Of a DNA stretch of 64,000 bases, positions 1-8,404 are shown piece by piece. Location of the stretch: contig SMLU01000001.1 of NCBI GenBank assembly GCA_007859745.1, positions 3,224,001 to 3,288,000 of the forward strand. Reading direction: 5' to 3'. The position numbers and the translations under genes were made by a program. The DNA is from Phycisphaerae bacterium RAS1 (GTDB lineage: Bacteria; Planctomycetota; Phycisphaerae; UBA1845; Fen-1342). Numbering within the stretch: the first letter of the stretch is position 1; each line of letters opens with the position of its first letter. Below the pieces are notes generated by a model, which saw only the letters and a list, made by a program, of their open reading frames with translations, was not told where the DNA came from and searched no databases.

Positions 1-1
1 C

Positions 2-643
2 TGCTCGCAGAACGCGCCGACATTCTGCGGCTCGCCGCCCAACCGCACCTGGCGCAAGGCGTCGCACACGGCGTTCCTGATCGACGCCCGCCGCGGCGAC
101 GCGGACGGCGTGTGCAACACTGAGGCGGGCTGCACGTCAGGAGCCTATTTCATCAACCTGAATTACATCACGTCGACGTTCGCGCAGCGCGACCCGGTCC
201 TGCAGATGGCCGATGGCTTCGCGGCGATGCGGTTCGACGCGCTGGGCAAGTTCGATCAGGCTGCCTCATTGGTCACGATTACGCCGCCGGAAATCCCGGC
301 TGACGGAACTGCCACCGCGACGCTGCGGGTCGAGCTGCGCGACTGGATGTTGGGGCCGGCGCAGGATGTCGTCTCGCTGATCATCGAACATGATCCACGG
401 GGAAGCACCGGTTCGTCCGCGATCGGAACGCCGCAGATGGTCGGCGATGGCGTGTGGGAAGCGCCGCTGACCGCCGGAACCACGACCGGTTTGGACGTCC
501 TCGCGGTGCGCGTGAACAACGGCGCGAGCGAGCGGTACGTCATTCCAAGCGGCAAGCTGACGCTGACGCCCCCGCGGCTTGTCGCTCCGGCCGGCAACAG
601 GGCGACGGTACGCCGCCCGAGCCTGGCCCCCGCGAGCCGATGA
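2..643 (+). CDS. C-terminal part of a secreted protein with an invasin-like Ig domain (5' end outside window)
   Basis: The frame is open from the left edge, so this is the tail of a longer protein. About 213 residues are visible. The first 45 are Cys-containing and resemble the end of a surface or peptidase domain. After that comes a beta-rich stretch starting near 'VTITPPEIPADG' and running through 'VWEAPLTAGT', the pattern of bacterial Ig-like/invasin (Big_1-type) repeats that build stalks on exported proteins. The protein ends in a short basic, Pro-rich tail. The function of the missing N-terminal part cannot be told. A start at the internal GTG (110) is possible but would cut the Cys-rich part, so I prefer a partial gene. 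Confidence 0.6.
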   Translation, partial: CSQNAPTFCGSPPNRTWRKASHTAFLIDARRGDADGVCNTEAGCTSGAYFINLNYITSTFAQRDPVLQMADGFAAMRFDALGKFDQAASLVTITPPEIPADGTATATLRVELRDWMLGPAQDVVSLIIEHDPRGSTGSSAIGTPQMVGDGVWEAPLTAGTTTGLDVLAVRVNNGASERYVIPSGKLTLTPPRLVAPAGNRATVRRPSLAPASR

Positions 644-651
644 TCAGAGCA

Positions 652-963
652 TTACTTGGTGGGGGAGACTTTGACGAACCGCTCGACGCTGGCCAGATCC
701 TGGATCACGTCCAACGTCGCCCGCAGCGTGTAGCGCGCGCCTGGTCGGACGCGAACCGCCGGCTGGCTCTTCATCTGGTGATGCCACATCTTGCCGCCGC
801 GGCGCCAGCTTTCCCACGACGGCCGCTTGGCCTGCTGGTGGCGATGATGCCGGGCGATGGCCGGGTCCTTTCGGCAGATGCGGACGATGGTCTTGCGGGC
901 CGCCTCACTCGTGGGCAGCTTCGAAATCTCGACAGCGATCTTCGATCCGGGCTCGATGGACAT
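652..963 (-). CDS. Conserved hypothetical protein, 103 aa
   Basis: A small basic protein starting 'MSIEPGSKIAVEISKLPT', with a central Arg/His-rich segment (about residues 28-65, including 'KDPAIARHHRHQQ' and 'RGGKMWHHQMKS') and a beta-like C-terminus ending 'FVKVSPTK'. From memory this layout resembles a short family recurrent in planctomycete genomes, with no function I can name. The basic centre would suit nucleic-acid or ribosome binding, but that is inference. It has its own strong promoter 30-58 bases upstream and converges with the preceding secreted-protein gene (9-base gap). Reading-frame quality and the promoter make it a real gene. Confidence 0.7.
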   Translation of the reverse strand: MSIEPGSKIAVEISKLPTSEAARKTIVRICRKDPAIARHHRHQQAKRPSWESWRRGGKMWHHQMKSQPAVRVRPGARYTLRATLDVIQDLASVERFVKVSPTK

Positions 964-992
964 CGGGCGACTCCGTCAGTAATGAGCCGTGT

Positions 993-1021
993 AATATAGT
1001 TCGCGTCGGCGACAATGGCAA
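993..1021 (-). promoter_or_regulatory. Sigma-70-type promoter for the 103-aa gene
   Basis: On the minus strand, TTGCCA (1016-1021) is separated by 17 bases from TATATT (993-998). Both hexamers are near consensus and the spacing is ideal. Transcription would start about 20 bases before the ATG at 963. Confidence 0.65.
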
Positions 1022-1097
1022 GCTAGCGCCGGCCGGCGTGACGCTGGACGCTGGGACGCTGGGGGGCGCCCAGAAATCCGGCAAAGCCGCTGGCTTG

Positions 1098-1219
1098 TCC
1101 GAACCCGCCGCGCCCAGCGGCGGGGTGACGTCCGGGCGCTTTCGCGGCGGCGCGTCGTAGTAGATTGACACCGATCGCCGTGCGCACCTCAACCCGCCGC
1201 TTGGCGCGGCGGGTTCGGA
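1098..1219. repeat. Family A palindromic repeat, inverted pair
   Basis: Copy one (1098-1130) reads TCCGAACCCGCCGCG, then CCCAGCGGCGGGGTGACG. Copy two (1189-1219) is its reverse complement, ending GCGGCGGGTTCGGA. Each copy is itself a GC hairpin (CCGCCGC/GCGGCGG). The same element recurs near 6519, 15472, 43034 and 57134, and three of the five loci are inverted pairs with a similar span. Confidence 0.85.
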
Positions 1220-1373
1220 AATAAGAGGCGCCCGCCCGGGAAAATGGGCACACCCGGACGCAGCGACCCGCAGGGACGCCGGTGCGGCGGTTCTGGACGG
1301 GACGCGCAGGGGCTGGTTACCATTCGCTGACTTGGGGCGGGAATCCGCATGGTCGCGGATGGAGGCACAACGA

Positions 1374-2513
1374 ATGCAACGGAGTGCACGCGCTCTCTCG
1401 ATCGGGATGGTCCTGTCTGTTATCGCCGGCTGCACGCCTACCACGGAGCGCATCACTACGCGCCCGCCGCCGGAACCGCTGCTGGTCACCAAGCCGCCGG
1501 CGCGCCTGACGCCGATCGCGCCGACGCCTCGTCCGGAGGTGAGACCACCGGACGAGGGGCCGCTGGGGATCTCACGCGAGGAGCTGATTCCGCGCAACCT
1601 GCGGCGCGGGCAGTGGCAGTGCATCGTGGTGCATCACGCCGACAGCGCCGTGGCCACGCCGCAGAGCATGCATGACTACCACCTGCGCGTCAAAAAGTGG
1701 GAAAACGGGCTGGGCTATCACCTGGTGATCGGCAACGGCGTCAACTACCCGGACGGCAAAATCTACGTCGGCCCGCGCTGGAAGCGGCAGATTCAGGGGG
1801 CTCACTGCGCCAGCAGCGCGGGGCGATACTTCGGCGTGCAGCGCGAGGGGGGGTACTTCAACGAGCGCGGCATCGGCATCTGTCTGATCGGCGACTTTCA
1901 GACCGGCCGCCCGACCGCGAAACAACTGCGCGTCCTGACGGCGTTGATCGAGTTCCTGTGCGCCGAGCTGCGGATCAATCAGCGCGACATCTACGGGCAC
2001 GGCGAAGTGACGCACAAAACCGCCTGCCCCGGACGGAACATGAGCATGGGAACGCTGCGCCGCGCCGTGGCCGCGGGCGGCGCTTTCCCGGGCGCGCGAT
2101 TCTCCAATGGGCGGCTGTTAGGGCGGAATGCTGACTTGGCCGCTGCGCTTCAGCGTGAGGCGGACCGGCTCGTGCCGGTCGCGAACCTGTCGCAGGAAGG
2201 CTTCGGCGCCTTGGACGTCGCGGCCTTCGACGCTCTCAATCACGTCGCCGACGGTGTGCGCGAGCTGCTGGATTTCGCGATCGTCGCCGACGACTTCGAG
2301 GATGTAGAGGCCGGCGCCTGCGGGCCGGCGCTGGTCATGATCGATGGGGAGTTCTACGAGACGCAAGCCGCGCCACAGGATTATGCCGTCGCGCAGCCAG
2401 CTCACGCGTGCGGCGTCGCGGCGCTCCAGGCGCACGACGACCTCTTCGGCCGGGCCGCGGCGCACCCGCGTCAGCCGCACGTCGATCCCTCCGGCGAGTT
2501 GATCGAGCCGTGA
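1374..2513 (+). CDS. N-acetylmuramoyl-L-alanine amidase (amidase_2/PGRP type), lipoprotein
   Basis: Zinc amidase that would cut the bond between MurNAc and the stem peptide of peptidoglycan. The ATG at 1374 follows GGAGG (1361-1365) at good spacing. The N-terminus is a lipoprotein signal with lipobox 'VIAGC' (Cys20), then a Pro-rich linker (residues 25-60). The catalytic domain spans about 80-235: 'VVHHADS' supplies one zinc histidine, and 'GHGEVTHKTACPG' supplies His214 and Cys218. It likely acts on the periplasmic face of a membrane. Odd point: after the domain ends near residue 245 the frame stays open for about 130 more residues, antisense to the last PDZ domain of the convergent protease gene. 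That tail may be a read-through artefact or a sequence error. Confidence 0.8.
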   Translation: MQRSARALSIGMVLSVIAGCTPTTERITTRPPPEPLLVTKPPARLTPIAPTPRPEVRPPDEGPLGISREELIPRNLRRGQWQCIVVHHADSAVATPQSMHDYHLRVKKWENGLGYHLVIGNGVNYPDGKIYVGPRWKRQIQGAHCASSAGRYFGVQREGGYFNERGIGICLIGDFQTGRPTAKQLRVLTALIEFLCAELRINQRDIYGHGEVTHKTACPGRNMSMGTLRRAVAAGGAFPGARFSNGRLLGRNADLAAALQREADRLVPVANLSQEGFGALDVAAFDALNHVADGVRELLDFAIVADDFEDVEAGACGPALVMIDGEFYETQAAPQDYAVAQPAHACGVAALQAHDDLFGRAAAHPRQPHVDPSGELIEP

Positions 2514-3722
2514 CGCGAAATCCGCGGGGCCGCGGATCGGCTGATTTTCGATGGTCAGAAGCATGTCGCCGACCTTCAGACCCGCCAGGGCGGCCGGGCC
2601 GGTCGGTTCGAGCTTTTCGATGACGACTCCCGGCGGCTGATTGCATGGTTGTCCGCGCGTTTCCGATGCGGAGGGCTGTCGCACCTGTGCGCCCAGCCAC
2701 GCGCGCGGCATCGCGGCGCCGTCAAGCAGCTCACCAATGCGCTGGCGACGCGGCGGGGAAAGGGGGATCGCAAATCCGGCGCCATCGTCGACGCCCGATC
2801 GCGTGTGCATCGCGGTCACGACGCCGACCAGCTCGCCGCGAAGGTTGAAAAGCGGACCGCCGGAGTTGCCGGGGTTGATCACCGCGGTCGTCTGGATCAT
2901 GTCGGTGTAGAGCCGGTCGTCCCGCTCGCCGAGTCCAGGCAGCCGCCGGCCGAGATTGGAGATCAGCCCGGCCGAGACGGAGAATTCGCCATCCTGTCCC
3001 AACCCGAACGGATTTCCCAGGACAAACGCCCACTGTCCGCGCTGCACGGTGCTCCAATCGACCAGTCGCGCCGCGGCGGCGGCGGTCCGGGCCGTGCGTA
3101 CGATCGCCAGGTCGCTGCGGCCGTCTGCGGCGGCGACGGCTCCCGGCAGCCGCTGGCCGTCGGAGTAACGCACTTCGATCGACGCGGCGCGCGAGACGAC
3201 GTGATCGTTTGTCAGGATCGCGCCGGATGCGTCGATGATGGTGCCCGTGCCGTTGACAACGACGACCTGTGACGAGGCCGATGGCTGCGCATCGGCGTAA
3301 TCACCCGGCGCGGAAACCTGCGCTTCCGGGCGAGCGTGGATGGGGGCGCCTTGCGCGGCAGGGGGGGCGCTTGCAGGCGCGATGTACCGCTCAACCCGCA
3401 GGCTCACAACGCACGGCGCCAGGCGCCGCGAGAGCTCCTGAAACGTGCGCTCCAGCCGCGCGAGCTCATCCGCCGCAGCCACTGTCGAAGCCGGTGCAGG
3501 CGCCGCGGAGTGAGTCGATGGCGACGGCGCTGGCGGCTCAGCGAGTGCGGCGCCGAGCGTCGACGCACCCATCACCCACCACAAGGTGCGCAGGGGCGAG
3601 CGACGCGGGCAGAACGGTCGCACCGCGCCGGGCGCAACAGGCCGCGCGCAGCCCACAACCTCCCGATCATTCACGTACCTCGCCACCTGAGGTACTTCGG
3701 TCCGTGATTCGCGCCGCATCAA
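2118..3722 (-). CDS. HtrA/DegP-like periplasmic serine protease with two PDZ domains
   Basis: Envelope quality-control protease of the S1C family. The N-terminus has a long basic lead and a hydrophobic signal/anchor around residues 44-61, so it is exported. The catalytic triad is visible: His174 in 'LTNDHVV', Asp205 in 'SDLAIVRT', Ser287 in 'NPGNSGGPLF'. One PDZ domain follows ('GPAALAGLKVGDMLLTIENQ') and a second, weaker one ends the protein ('HTVGDVIESVEGRD'). It starts 58 bases after the recA stop on the same strand, so it could be read from the recA promoter. The start is uncertain: no good ribosome site precedes 3722, and a GTG at 3674 preceded by GAGG is an alternative. Its 3' end overlaps the convergent amidase frame by 396 bases. 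Confidence 0.88.
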   Translation of the reverse strand: MMRRESRTEVPQVARYVNDREVVGCARPVAPGAVRPFCPRRSPLRTLWWVMGASTLGAALAEPPAPSPSTHSAAPAPASTVAAADELARLERTFQELSRRLAPCVVSLRVERYIAPASAPPAAQGAPIHARPEAQVSAPGDYADAQPSASSQVVVVNGTGTIIDASGAILTNDHVVSRAASIEVRYSDGQRLPGAVAAADGRSDLAIVRTARTAAAAARLVDWSTVQRGQWAFVLGNPFGLGQDGEFSVSAGLISNLGRRLPGLGERDDRLYTDMIQTTAVINPGNSGGPLFNLRGELVGVVTAMHTRSGVDDGAGFAIPLSPPRRQRIGELLDGAAMPRAWLGAQVRQPSASETRGQPCNQPPGVVIEKLEPTGPAALAGLKVGDMLLTIENQPIRGPADFASRLDQLAGGIDVRLTRVRRGPAEEVVVRLERRDAARVSWLRDGIILWRGLRLVELPIDHDQRRPAGAGLYILEVVGDDREIQQLAHTVGDVIESVEGRDVQGAEAFLRQVRDRHEPVRLTLKRSGQVSIPP

Positions 3723-3779
3723 CTGCGATGACCGCTACGTCGGCGGCGCCATAAACCGGCGGCAATGCGCGCCGCTCGC

Positions 3780-4949
<1,170 letters not shown>

Positions 4950-5013
4950 ACCTGTTCTCCTGCCGGCGACTGGCTCGCCGAAGTGTATCGCCGCCCCGCG
5001 GCGGATGGCCAGC

Positions 5014-5041
5014 ATGATACAAACAAAGACCTAACTGTCAA
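5014..5041 (-). promoter_or_regulatory. recA promoter
   Basis: On the minus strand, TTGACA (5036-5041, perfect -35) is followed after 16 bases by TATCAT (5014-5019). The start of transcription would fall near 5008, giving a 5' leader of about 58 bases. I found no convincing inverted LexA-type operator overlapping it. Confidence 0.75.
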
Positions 5042-5341
5042 GCTCGATCTTGTCGCCGCCTTTTTTTTCCGCCGGCCTTCCCTGGAGCGGGAGTTCGGGG
5101 GAGTGCCTCCGGCAGCGTCTCGCCCGTCCCTGCGGTTCGTCCAGCCCAAAACTCACTCCCGAGTAATCGGGACGTGCCACGACTGATCTGTTGACAAGCT
5201 GTGAATTGCGTCTTTTCAAAAAAAAACTTATCGCCACGCCGTGTCGCGCTACCTTCTTGAGCATCCGGCGCTTGCGTTATTCGGACTTTTGCTAACTCAA
5301 TACTGACACGCTGTTAGCACTTCGCAGGCCGCCGATTTTCA

Positions 5342-5369
5342 TTGAAAACCCCTGTTTTCGTGCTACATT
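5342..5369 (+). promoter_or_regulatory. Promoter of the large structured RNA
   Basis: TTGAAA (5342-5347), 16-base spacer, then TACATT (5364-5369) preceded by TGC, which resembles an extended -10. The start would be near 5376. The stretch between the recA promoter and this site (5042-5341) is comparatively AT-rich, has several T/A runs (for example 5060-5068 and 5214-5227), and holds no gene I can support. Confidence 0.65.
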
Positions 5370-5375
5370 CTTGAT

Positions 5376-6432
5376 GCGACGTTGAGGTCGCAAAACGCTC
5401 GGCACCCCCGCCGGTCCTGAAGAACCCCGGTAGGACGTGCAAGCCTCCCCAAGAGCGCTCGCCGGTCGGGCAGTAATGCCAGACGGAGCGGTCGGTGAAG
5501 AAGATAGCCCGGGAGGCGGCCCGTTCGAATCATCAGGATCAGGCCGGTGCAAGAACCCTGAAAGGGTCGACGCGCGCGTCGTCGGTGCTTGCACCGTCCG
5601 ACCGCGTGGCCGGGCTGAGGTCGATCGATACTCTGTGGCTCGCGCCGATTAGACCTACACGATCCATTCGGCCAAGAGCGTGAGAGGAGACCGGGCGAAA
5701 TCCTGGTCGAGGCCTTGGTTCGCAACGCCCTAAGAGGGAAAAGCCCATGGGAGCAACCGGCGGGCGGCGCGCTAAACACGCTCCGGCCGCGAGGGACTCC
5801 CGCGAGGGTTGAAGCCTGGAAGCCGCGGCTCGTCGGGCCGGCTGTCGCCCCGTGCGACAGAGCTACCGACGATAGAAACGGCACGCAGGCCCTCCTCGGC
5901 GGAAACGCCGCTGGTACCTCGCGGAAGGAGAATGCTCCGAAGGGCTAATCCCAAGAGCGCCGCCGGTGTGAAACAAAACCGGCCCGGGTTCGCAGGGAGA
6001 AAACCGCGGAGAGGGTAACCAAACCCTGGGCGCGGAACGCCGCGGGCCGGCATGCCCGCGTGCAGTGGACCTGCGAGTCCTGCAAGTGCTGAAGGGAAGA
6101 AAAGCCCATGAGAGGCGCCGATCTGCTGCGGCGGATCGGCTAGGCAGTGCCGTGGTGTCTTTACGGCGGCCGAAGCTCGATGAGAGGATGATGTCGGCGG
6201 CTTAACTGTCGTCGGCGTCGTCTGCGTACGGAACACCGCACAGCCGAGGCAAGGAGCCAACGGCAGAGCGGGATCGCCCAACCCATGCGGGCGATACGGC
6301 GCAGGCGGACAAGACTCTGGACGGGCCGGTAAGTCGGAATGGCGGTCGGCCTCCCGGTGACGGGCAGTCGATCAGCGGCAGTGTTCGAATCCTCTGAAGG
6401 GCGCGACGGGCGTGACCTCTCGTCGCATTTTT
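5376..6432 (+). ncRNA. Large structured non-coding RNA, about 1.06 kb, class not recognised
   Basis: No open frame here looks like protein, yet the strand is packed with perfect short helices. From 5' to 3': GCGAC/GTCGC (5376/5387); GCCTCCC (5442)/GGGAGGC (5511) enclosing CGCTC/GAGCG and GGCAgtaaTGCC; CGGTGCAAG (5545)/CTTGCACCG (5588) enclosing ACCCTgaaAGGGT; GACCGGG (5689)/CCTGGTC (5702); TCGTCGG (5830)/CCGACGA (5866) enclosing CTGTCG/CGACAG; GCCCT (5889)/AGGGC (5941) enclosing CGGCG-GAAA-CGCCG; GCCGGT (5962)/ACCGGC (5978); AGGGT/ACCCT (6012/6023); GCCGATC (6117)/GATCGGC (6134); ATCGCCC (6273)/GGGCGAT (6289). A-rich unpaired links such as 'GAAACAAAA', a GNRA tetraloop and a twice-used motif (GGGAAAAGCCCATG near 5736, GGGAAGAAAAGCCCATG near 6093) are typical of folded RNA. 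It has its own promoter and terminator. The hallmark sequences of RNase P RNA, tmRNA, SRP RNA and group II domain V were not found. Confidence 0.7.
6403..6432 (+). terminator. Rho-independent terminator of the large RNA
   Basis: GCGACG (6403-6408) pairs with CGTCGC (6421-6426) around a 12-base loop and is followed at once by ATTTTT (6427-6432). Confidence 0.6.
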
Positions 6433-6518
6433 CATGCGCCGGTAGTTCCAAACCCCGCCCACATCGTGTCCGACGGGGAGCAAGGCGTTTTTCATGTCCA
6501 GCGGGGAAAGCGGTGTTT

Positions 6519-6617
6519 TCCGAACCCGCCGCGCCAAGCGGCGGGTTGATGTTCGTTGGCAAAGGGCGCTCCACCGAGCCCAGACGTCGACCCGCCGCTT
6601 GGCGCGGCGGGTTCGGA
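6519..6617. repeat. Family A palindromic repeat, inverted pair
   Basis: TCCGAACCCGCCGCG through GCGGCGGGTTGATG (6519-6551) and its inverted partner (6587-6617) frame a 99-base block between the large-RNA terminator and the permease gene. The gap 6433-6648 otherwise shows only a second 'TTTTTCATG' motif near 6488. Confidence 0.85.
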
Positions 6618-6648
6618 CAGATCGCCGGTTCCGGGGTAGAATTCAGGC

Positions 6649-7866
6649 ATGAATCTGCTGTCCGTCATCGCCGAGTCCATTTCCAGCCTCAGCAAGAACA
6701 AGGTCCGCACCGGGCTGTCGATGCTCGGCATTGTCATCGGCGTCGCCTCCGTGATCGCCATGGTCGCCGTCGGCGAGGGCGCCCGACAGAAGGTCGAAGC
6801 TGAAATCAAAGCCATGGGCGATGACTGGCTGATGGTCTTCTTCTGGGGGCAGCAGCGCGGCGGCGTCCGCAAGGCGATGGGCACGCCACCCAATCAGGCG
6901 ATTGACGACGCCGCCGCGATCGAAACGGAGTGCGCCGGCGTGCGGGCGGCGACGCCGACCAACCGCATGGGCATGCAGGTCATCTCCGAATTCGGCAACT
7001 ACAACACGCAGCTCCTGGGCGCCGAGCCGTGCTTCTTCGACATTCGCCACTGGGAAGCGGAAGTCGGCCGGACGTTCAACGAAGACGACAACGGCTTGCG
7101 GGCGAAAGTCTGCTGCGTGGGAAAGACCGCTGCGAAGGAGCTTTTCGGCGGCCTCAATCCCGTGGGGCAGACGATCCGCGCCAATCGCGTCGCGTTCGAA
7201 GTGGTCGGGCTGCTCGAATCCAAGGGATTCAGCAGCGAGGGACGCGACAACGACGACGTCATCATCTTCCCGTGGCTCTCGTTTCAGCGCCTGATCGCCG
7301 GCGACGAGATCGCCCAGAGCATCCTGCTGGGCGGTAAGGCCGATGTTCCGCTGAGCGACGTGAAGCAGCAGGTGCGCATGCTGCTGCGCCAGCGCCACCG
7401 ACTGCCGGACGAGGAGGACGACGACTTCCGCATCTTCGATCGCGCCCTGACGGCGCAGGCCAACGCCGCCTCGACGCGGACGTTCAACCTGCTGCTGATG
7501 ACGATCGCATCGATCTCGCTCTTGGTGGGCGGCGTGGGCATCATGAATATCATGCTGGTCTCCGTGACCGAGCGGACGCGCGAGATCGGGCTGCGGATGG
7601 CGATCGGCGCCAACGGGTTTCACATCCTGGGCCAGTTCCTGACCGAAGCGGTCGTGATGTGCGTGATCGGCGGACTGCTCGGCTTCGGGCTGGGCGCCGG
7701 CGCATCGCAATATTTCAAGTGGCAATACGATTGGAACCCGATCATCTCCTACTGGATGGCGGGCGTGGCGATCGCATTCGCGACGGGCGTCGGGCTGTTT
7801 TTCGGGTTCTACCCGGCGTGGCGCGCGAGCCGGCTTGATCCGATTACGGCGCTGCGCTTCGAATGA
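6649..7866 (+). CDS. MacB/FtsX-type ABC transporter permease
   Basis: Inner-membrane component of a MacB-like ABC system, the class that exports peptides or lipoproteins or works as a mechanotransmitter. Residues 1-45 hold the first membrane segment ('KVRTGLSMLGIVIGVASVIAMVAVG'), followed by a large periplasmic MacB_PCD domain (about 50-275) and a C-terminal FtsX domain with three membrane helices. The typical signature 'TRTFNLLLMTIASISLLVGGVGIMNIMLVSVTERTREIGLRMAIGA' is split over the TM2/cytoplasmic region. It ends with the expected 'YPAWRASRLDPITALRFE'. Length (405) is normal. No ATPase or membrane-fusion partner is adjacent, so its partners must lie elsewhere. Confidence 0.9.
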   Translation: MNLLSVIAESISSLSKNKVRTGLSMLGIVIGVASVIAMVAVGEGARQKVEAEIKAMGDDWLMVFFWGQQRGGVRKAMGTPPNQAIDDAAAIETECAGVRAATPTNRMGMQVISEFGNYNTQLLGAEPCFFDIRHWEAEVGRTFNEDDNGLRAKVCCVGKTAAKELFGGLNPVGQTIRANRVAFEVVGLLESKGFSSEGRDNDDVIIFPWLSFQRLIAGDEIAQSILLGGKADVPLSDVKQQVRMLLRQRHRLPDEEDDDFRIFDRALTAQANAASTRTFNLLLMTIASISLLVGGVGIMNIMLVSVTERTREIGLRMAIGANGFHILGQFLTEAVVMCVIGGLLGFGLGAGASQYFKWQYDWNPIISYWMAGVAIAFATGVGLFFGFYPAWRASRLDPITALRFE

Positions 7867-7883
7867 CGCGGGCGACGACGACG

Positions 7884-7962
7884 AATGTCGAATGTCGAAT
7901 GCTGAATGTCGAAGCGCACGACGCCCAGTTCGACATTCGCTATTCGACATTCGACATTGAGG
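7884..7962. repeat. Short direct/inverted repeats of GTCGAAT
   Basis: GTCGAATGTCGAATG in the left half is mirrored by CATTCGACATTCGACA in the right half, so the gap between the permease and queD can fold into a long hairpin. A similar 'cattcgacattcg' string appears near 58601. Confidence 0.6.
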
Positions 7963-7976
7963 ATTGATCGCGCACC

Positions 7977-8339
7977 ATGACTGTCCGCCTAAGCAAGTCC
8001 TTCACCTTCGAAGCCGCGCACAGCCTGCCGGGCTTTCCCGACGGGCACAAATGCCGCCGGCTGCATGGACACAGCTTCCGCGTCGACGTGCACGTGGAGG
8101 GGCCGCTCGATCCGAAGCGCGGCTACCTGATCGACTACGGCGAGATCAAGGCGGCGTTTGAGCCGCTGCGCGCCCGCCTGGATCACTACCATCTGAACGA
8201 GATAGAGGGGCTGGAAAATCCGACGTCAGAGATGATCGCCCGCTGGATCTGGGAGCGGCTGCGGCCGGCGCTGCCGCTCCTGGCGGAAGTGGTGGTGCAC
8301 GAAACGTGCGACAGTCGCTGCGAATTTCGCGGGGGGTAA
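7977..8339 (+). CDS. queD: 6-carboxy-5,6,7,8-tetrahydropterin synthase QueD
   Basis: Converts 7,8-dihydroneopterin triphosphate to 6-carboxytetrahydropterin, the first queuosine-specific step toward preQ0. All family marks are present in 120 residues: zinc ligands His15 ('FEAAHSL'), His30 and His32 ('RRLHGHSF'); catalytic Cys26 placed four residues before the HGH; 'LDHYHLNE' in the middle and a C-terminal 'VVHETCDSRCEF' with the substrate-binding Glu. The Cys-x3-HGH spacing favours QueD over eukaryotic PTPS. It stands alone here; no other queuosine genes are in the window. Confidence 0.93.
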   Translation: MTVRLSKSFTFEAAHSLPGFPDGHKCRRLHGHSFRVDVHVEGPLDPKRGYLIDYGEIKAAFEPLRARLDHYHLNEIEGLENPTSEMIARWIWERLRPALPLLAEVVVHETCDSRCEFRGG

Positions 8340-8404
8340 GCAAGCTGCGGGCGAACGGCCGGGACGCTCTCCCTACCTCATGTCAGCCGTACCGCGCCGC
8401 CGGC

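Noticed and set aside
905-1624. 239-aa minus-strand frame through the amidase start and family A repeats
   Set aside because: Crosses repeats, is Arg/Pro/Ser-biased and overlaps the well-supported amidase start.
5522-6392. GTTCGAATC motifs near 5523 and 6383 resembling tRNA T-loops
   Set aside because: No flanking 5-bp T-stem, anticodon arm or acceptor stem can be formed, so these are not tRNA genes; they may be loops inside the large RNA.
5376-6432. RNase P RNA, tmRNA or group II intron identity for the large RNA
   Set aside because: I looked for the P4 'GAGGAAAGUCC' core, the tmRNA ends and tag frame, and a domain-V hairpin, and found none. By-eye checks are not decisive.
5363-6574. Several open frames of 60-170 aa in the structured-RNA region
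   Set aside because: Composition is Arg/Pro/Ala/Gly-biased with no signal, domain or ribosome site, and the strand is dominated by paired segments, so non-coding RNA explains it better.
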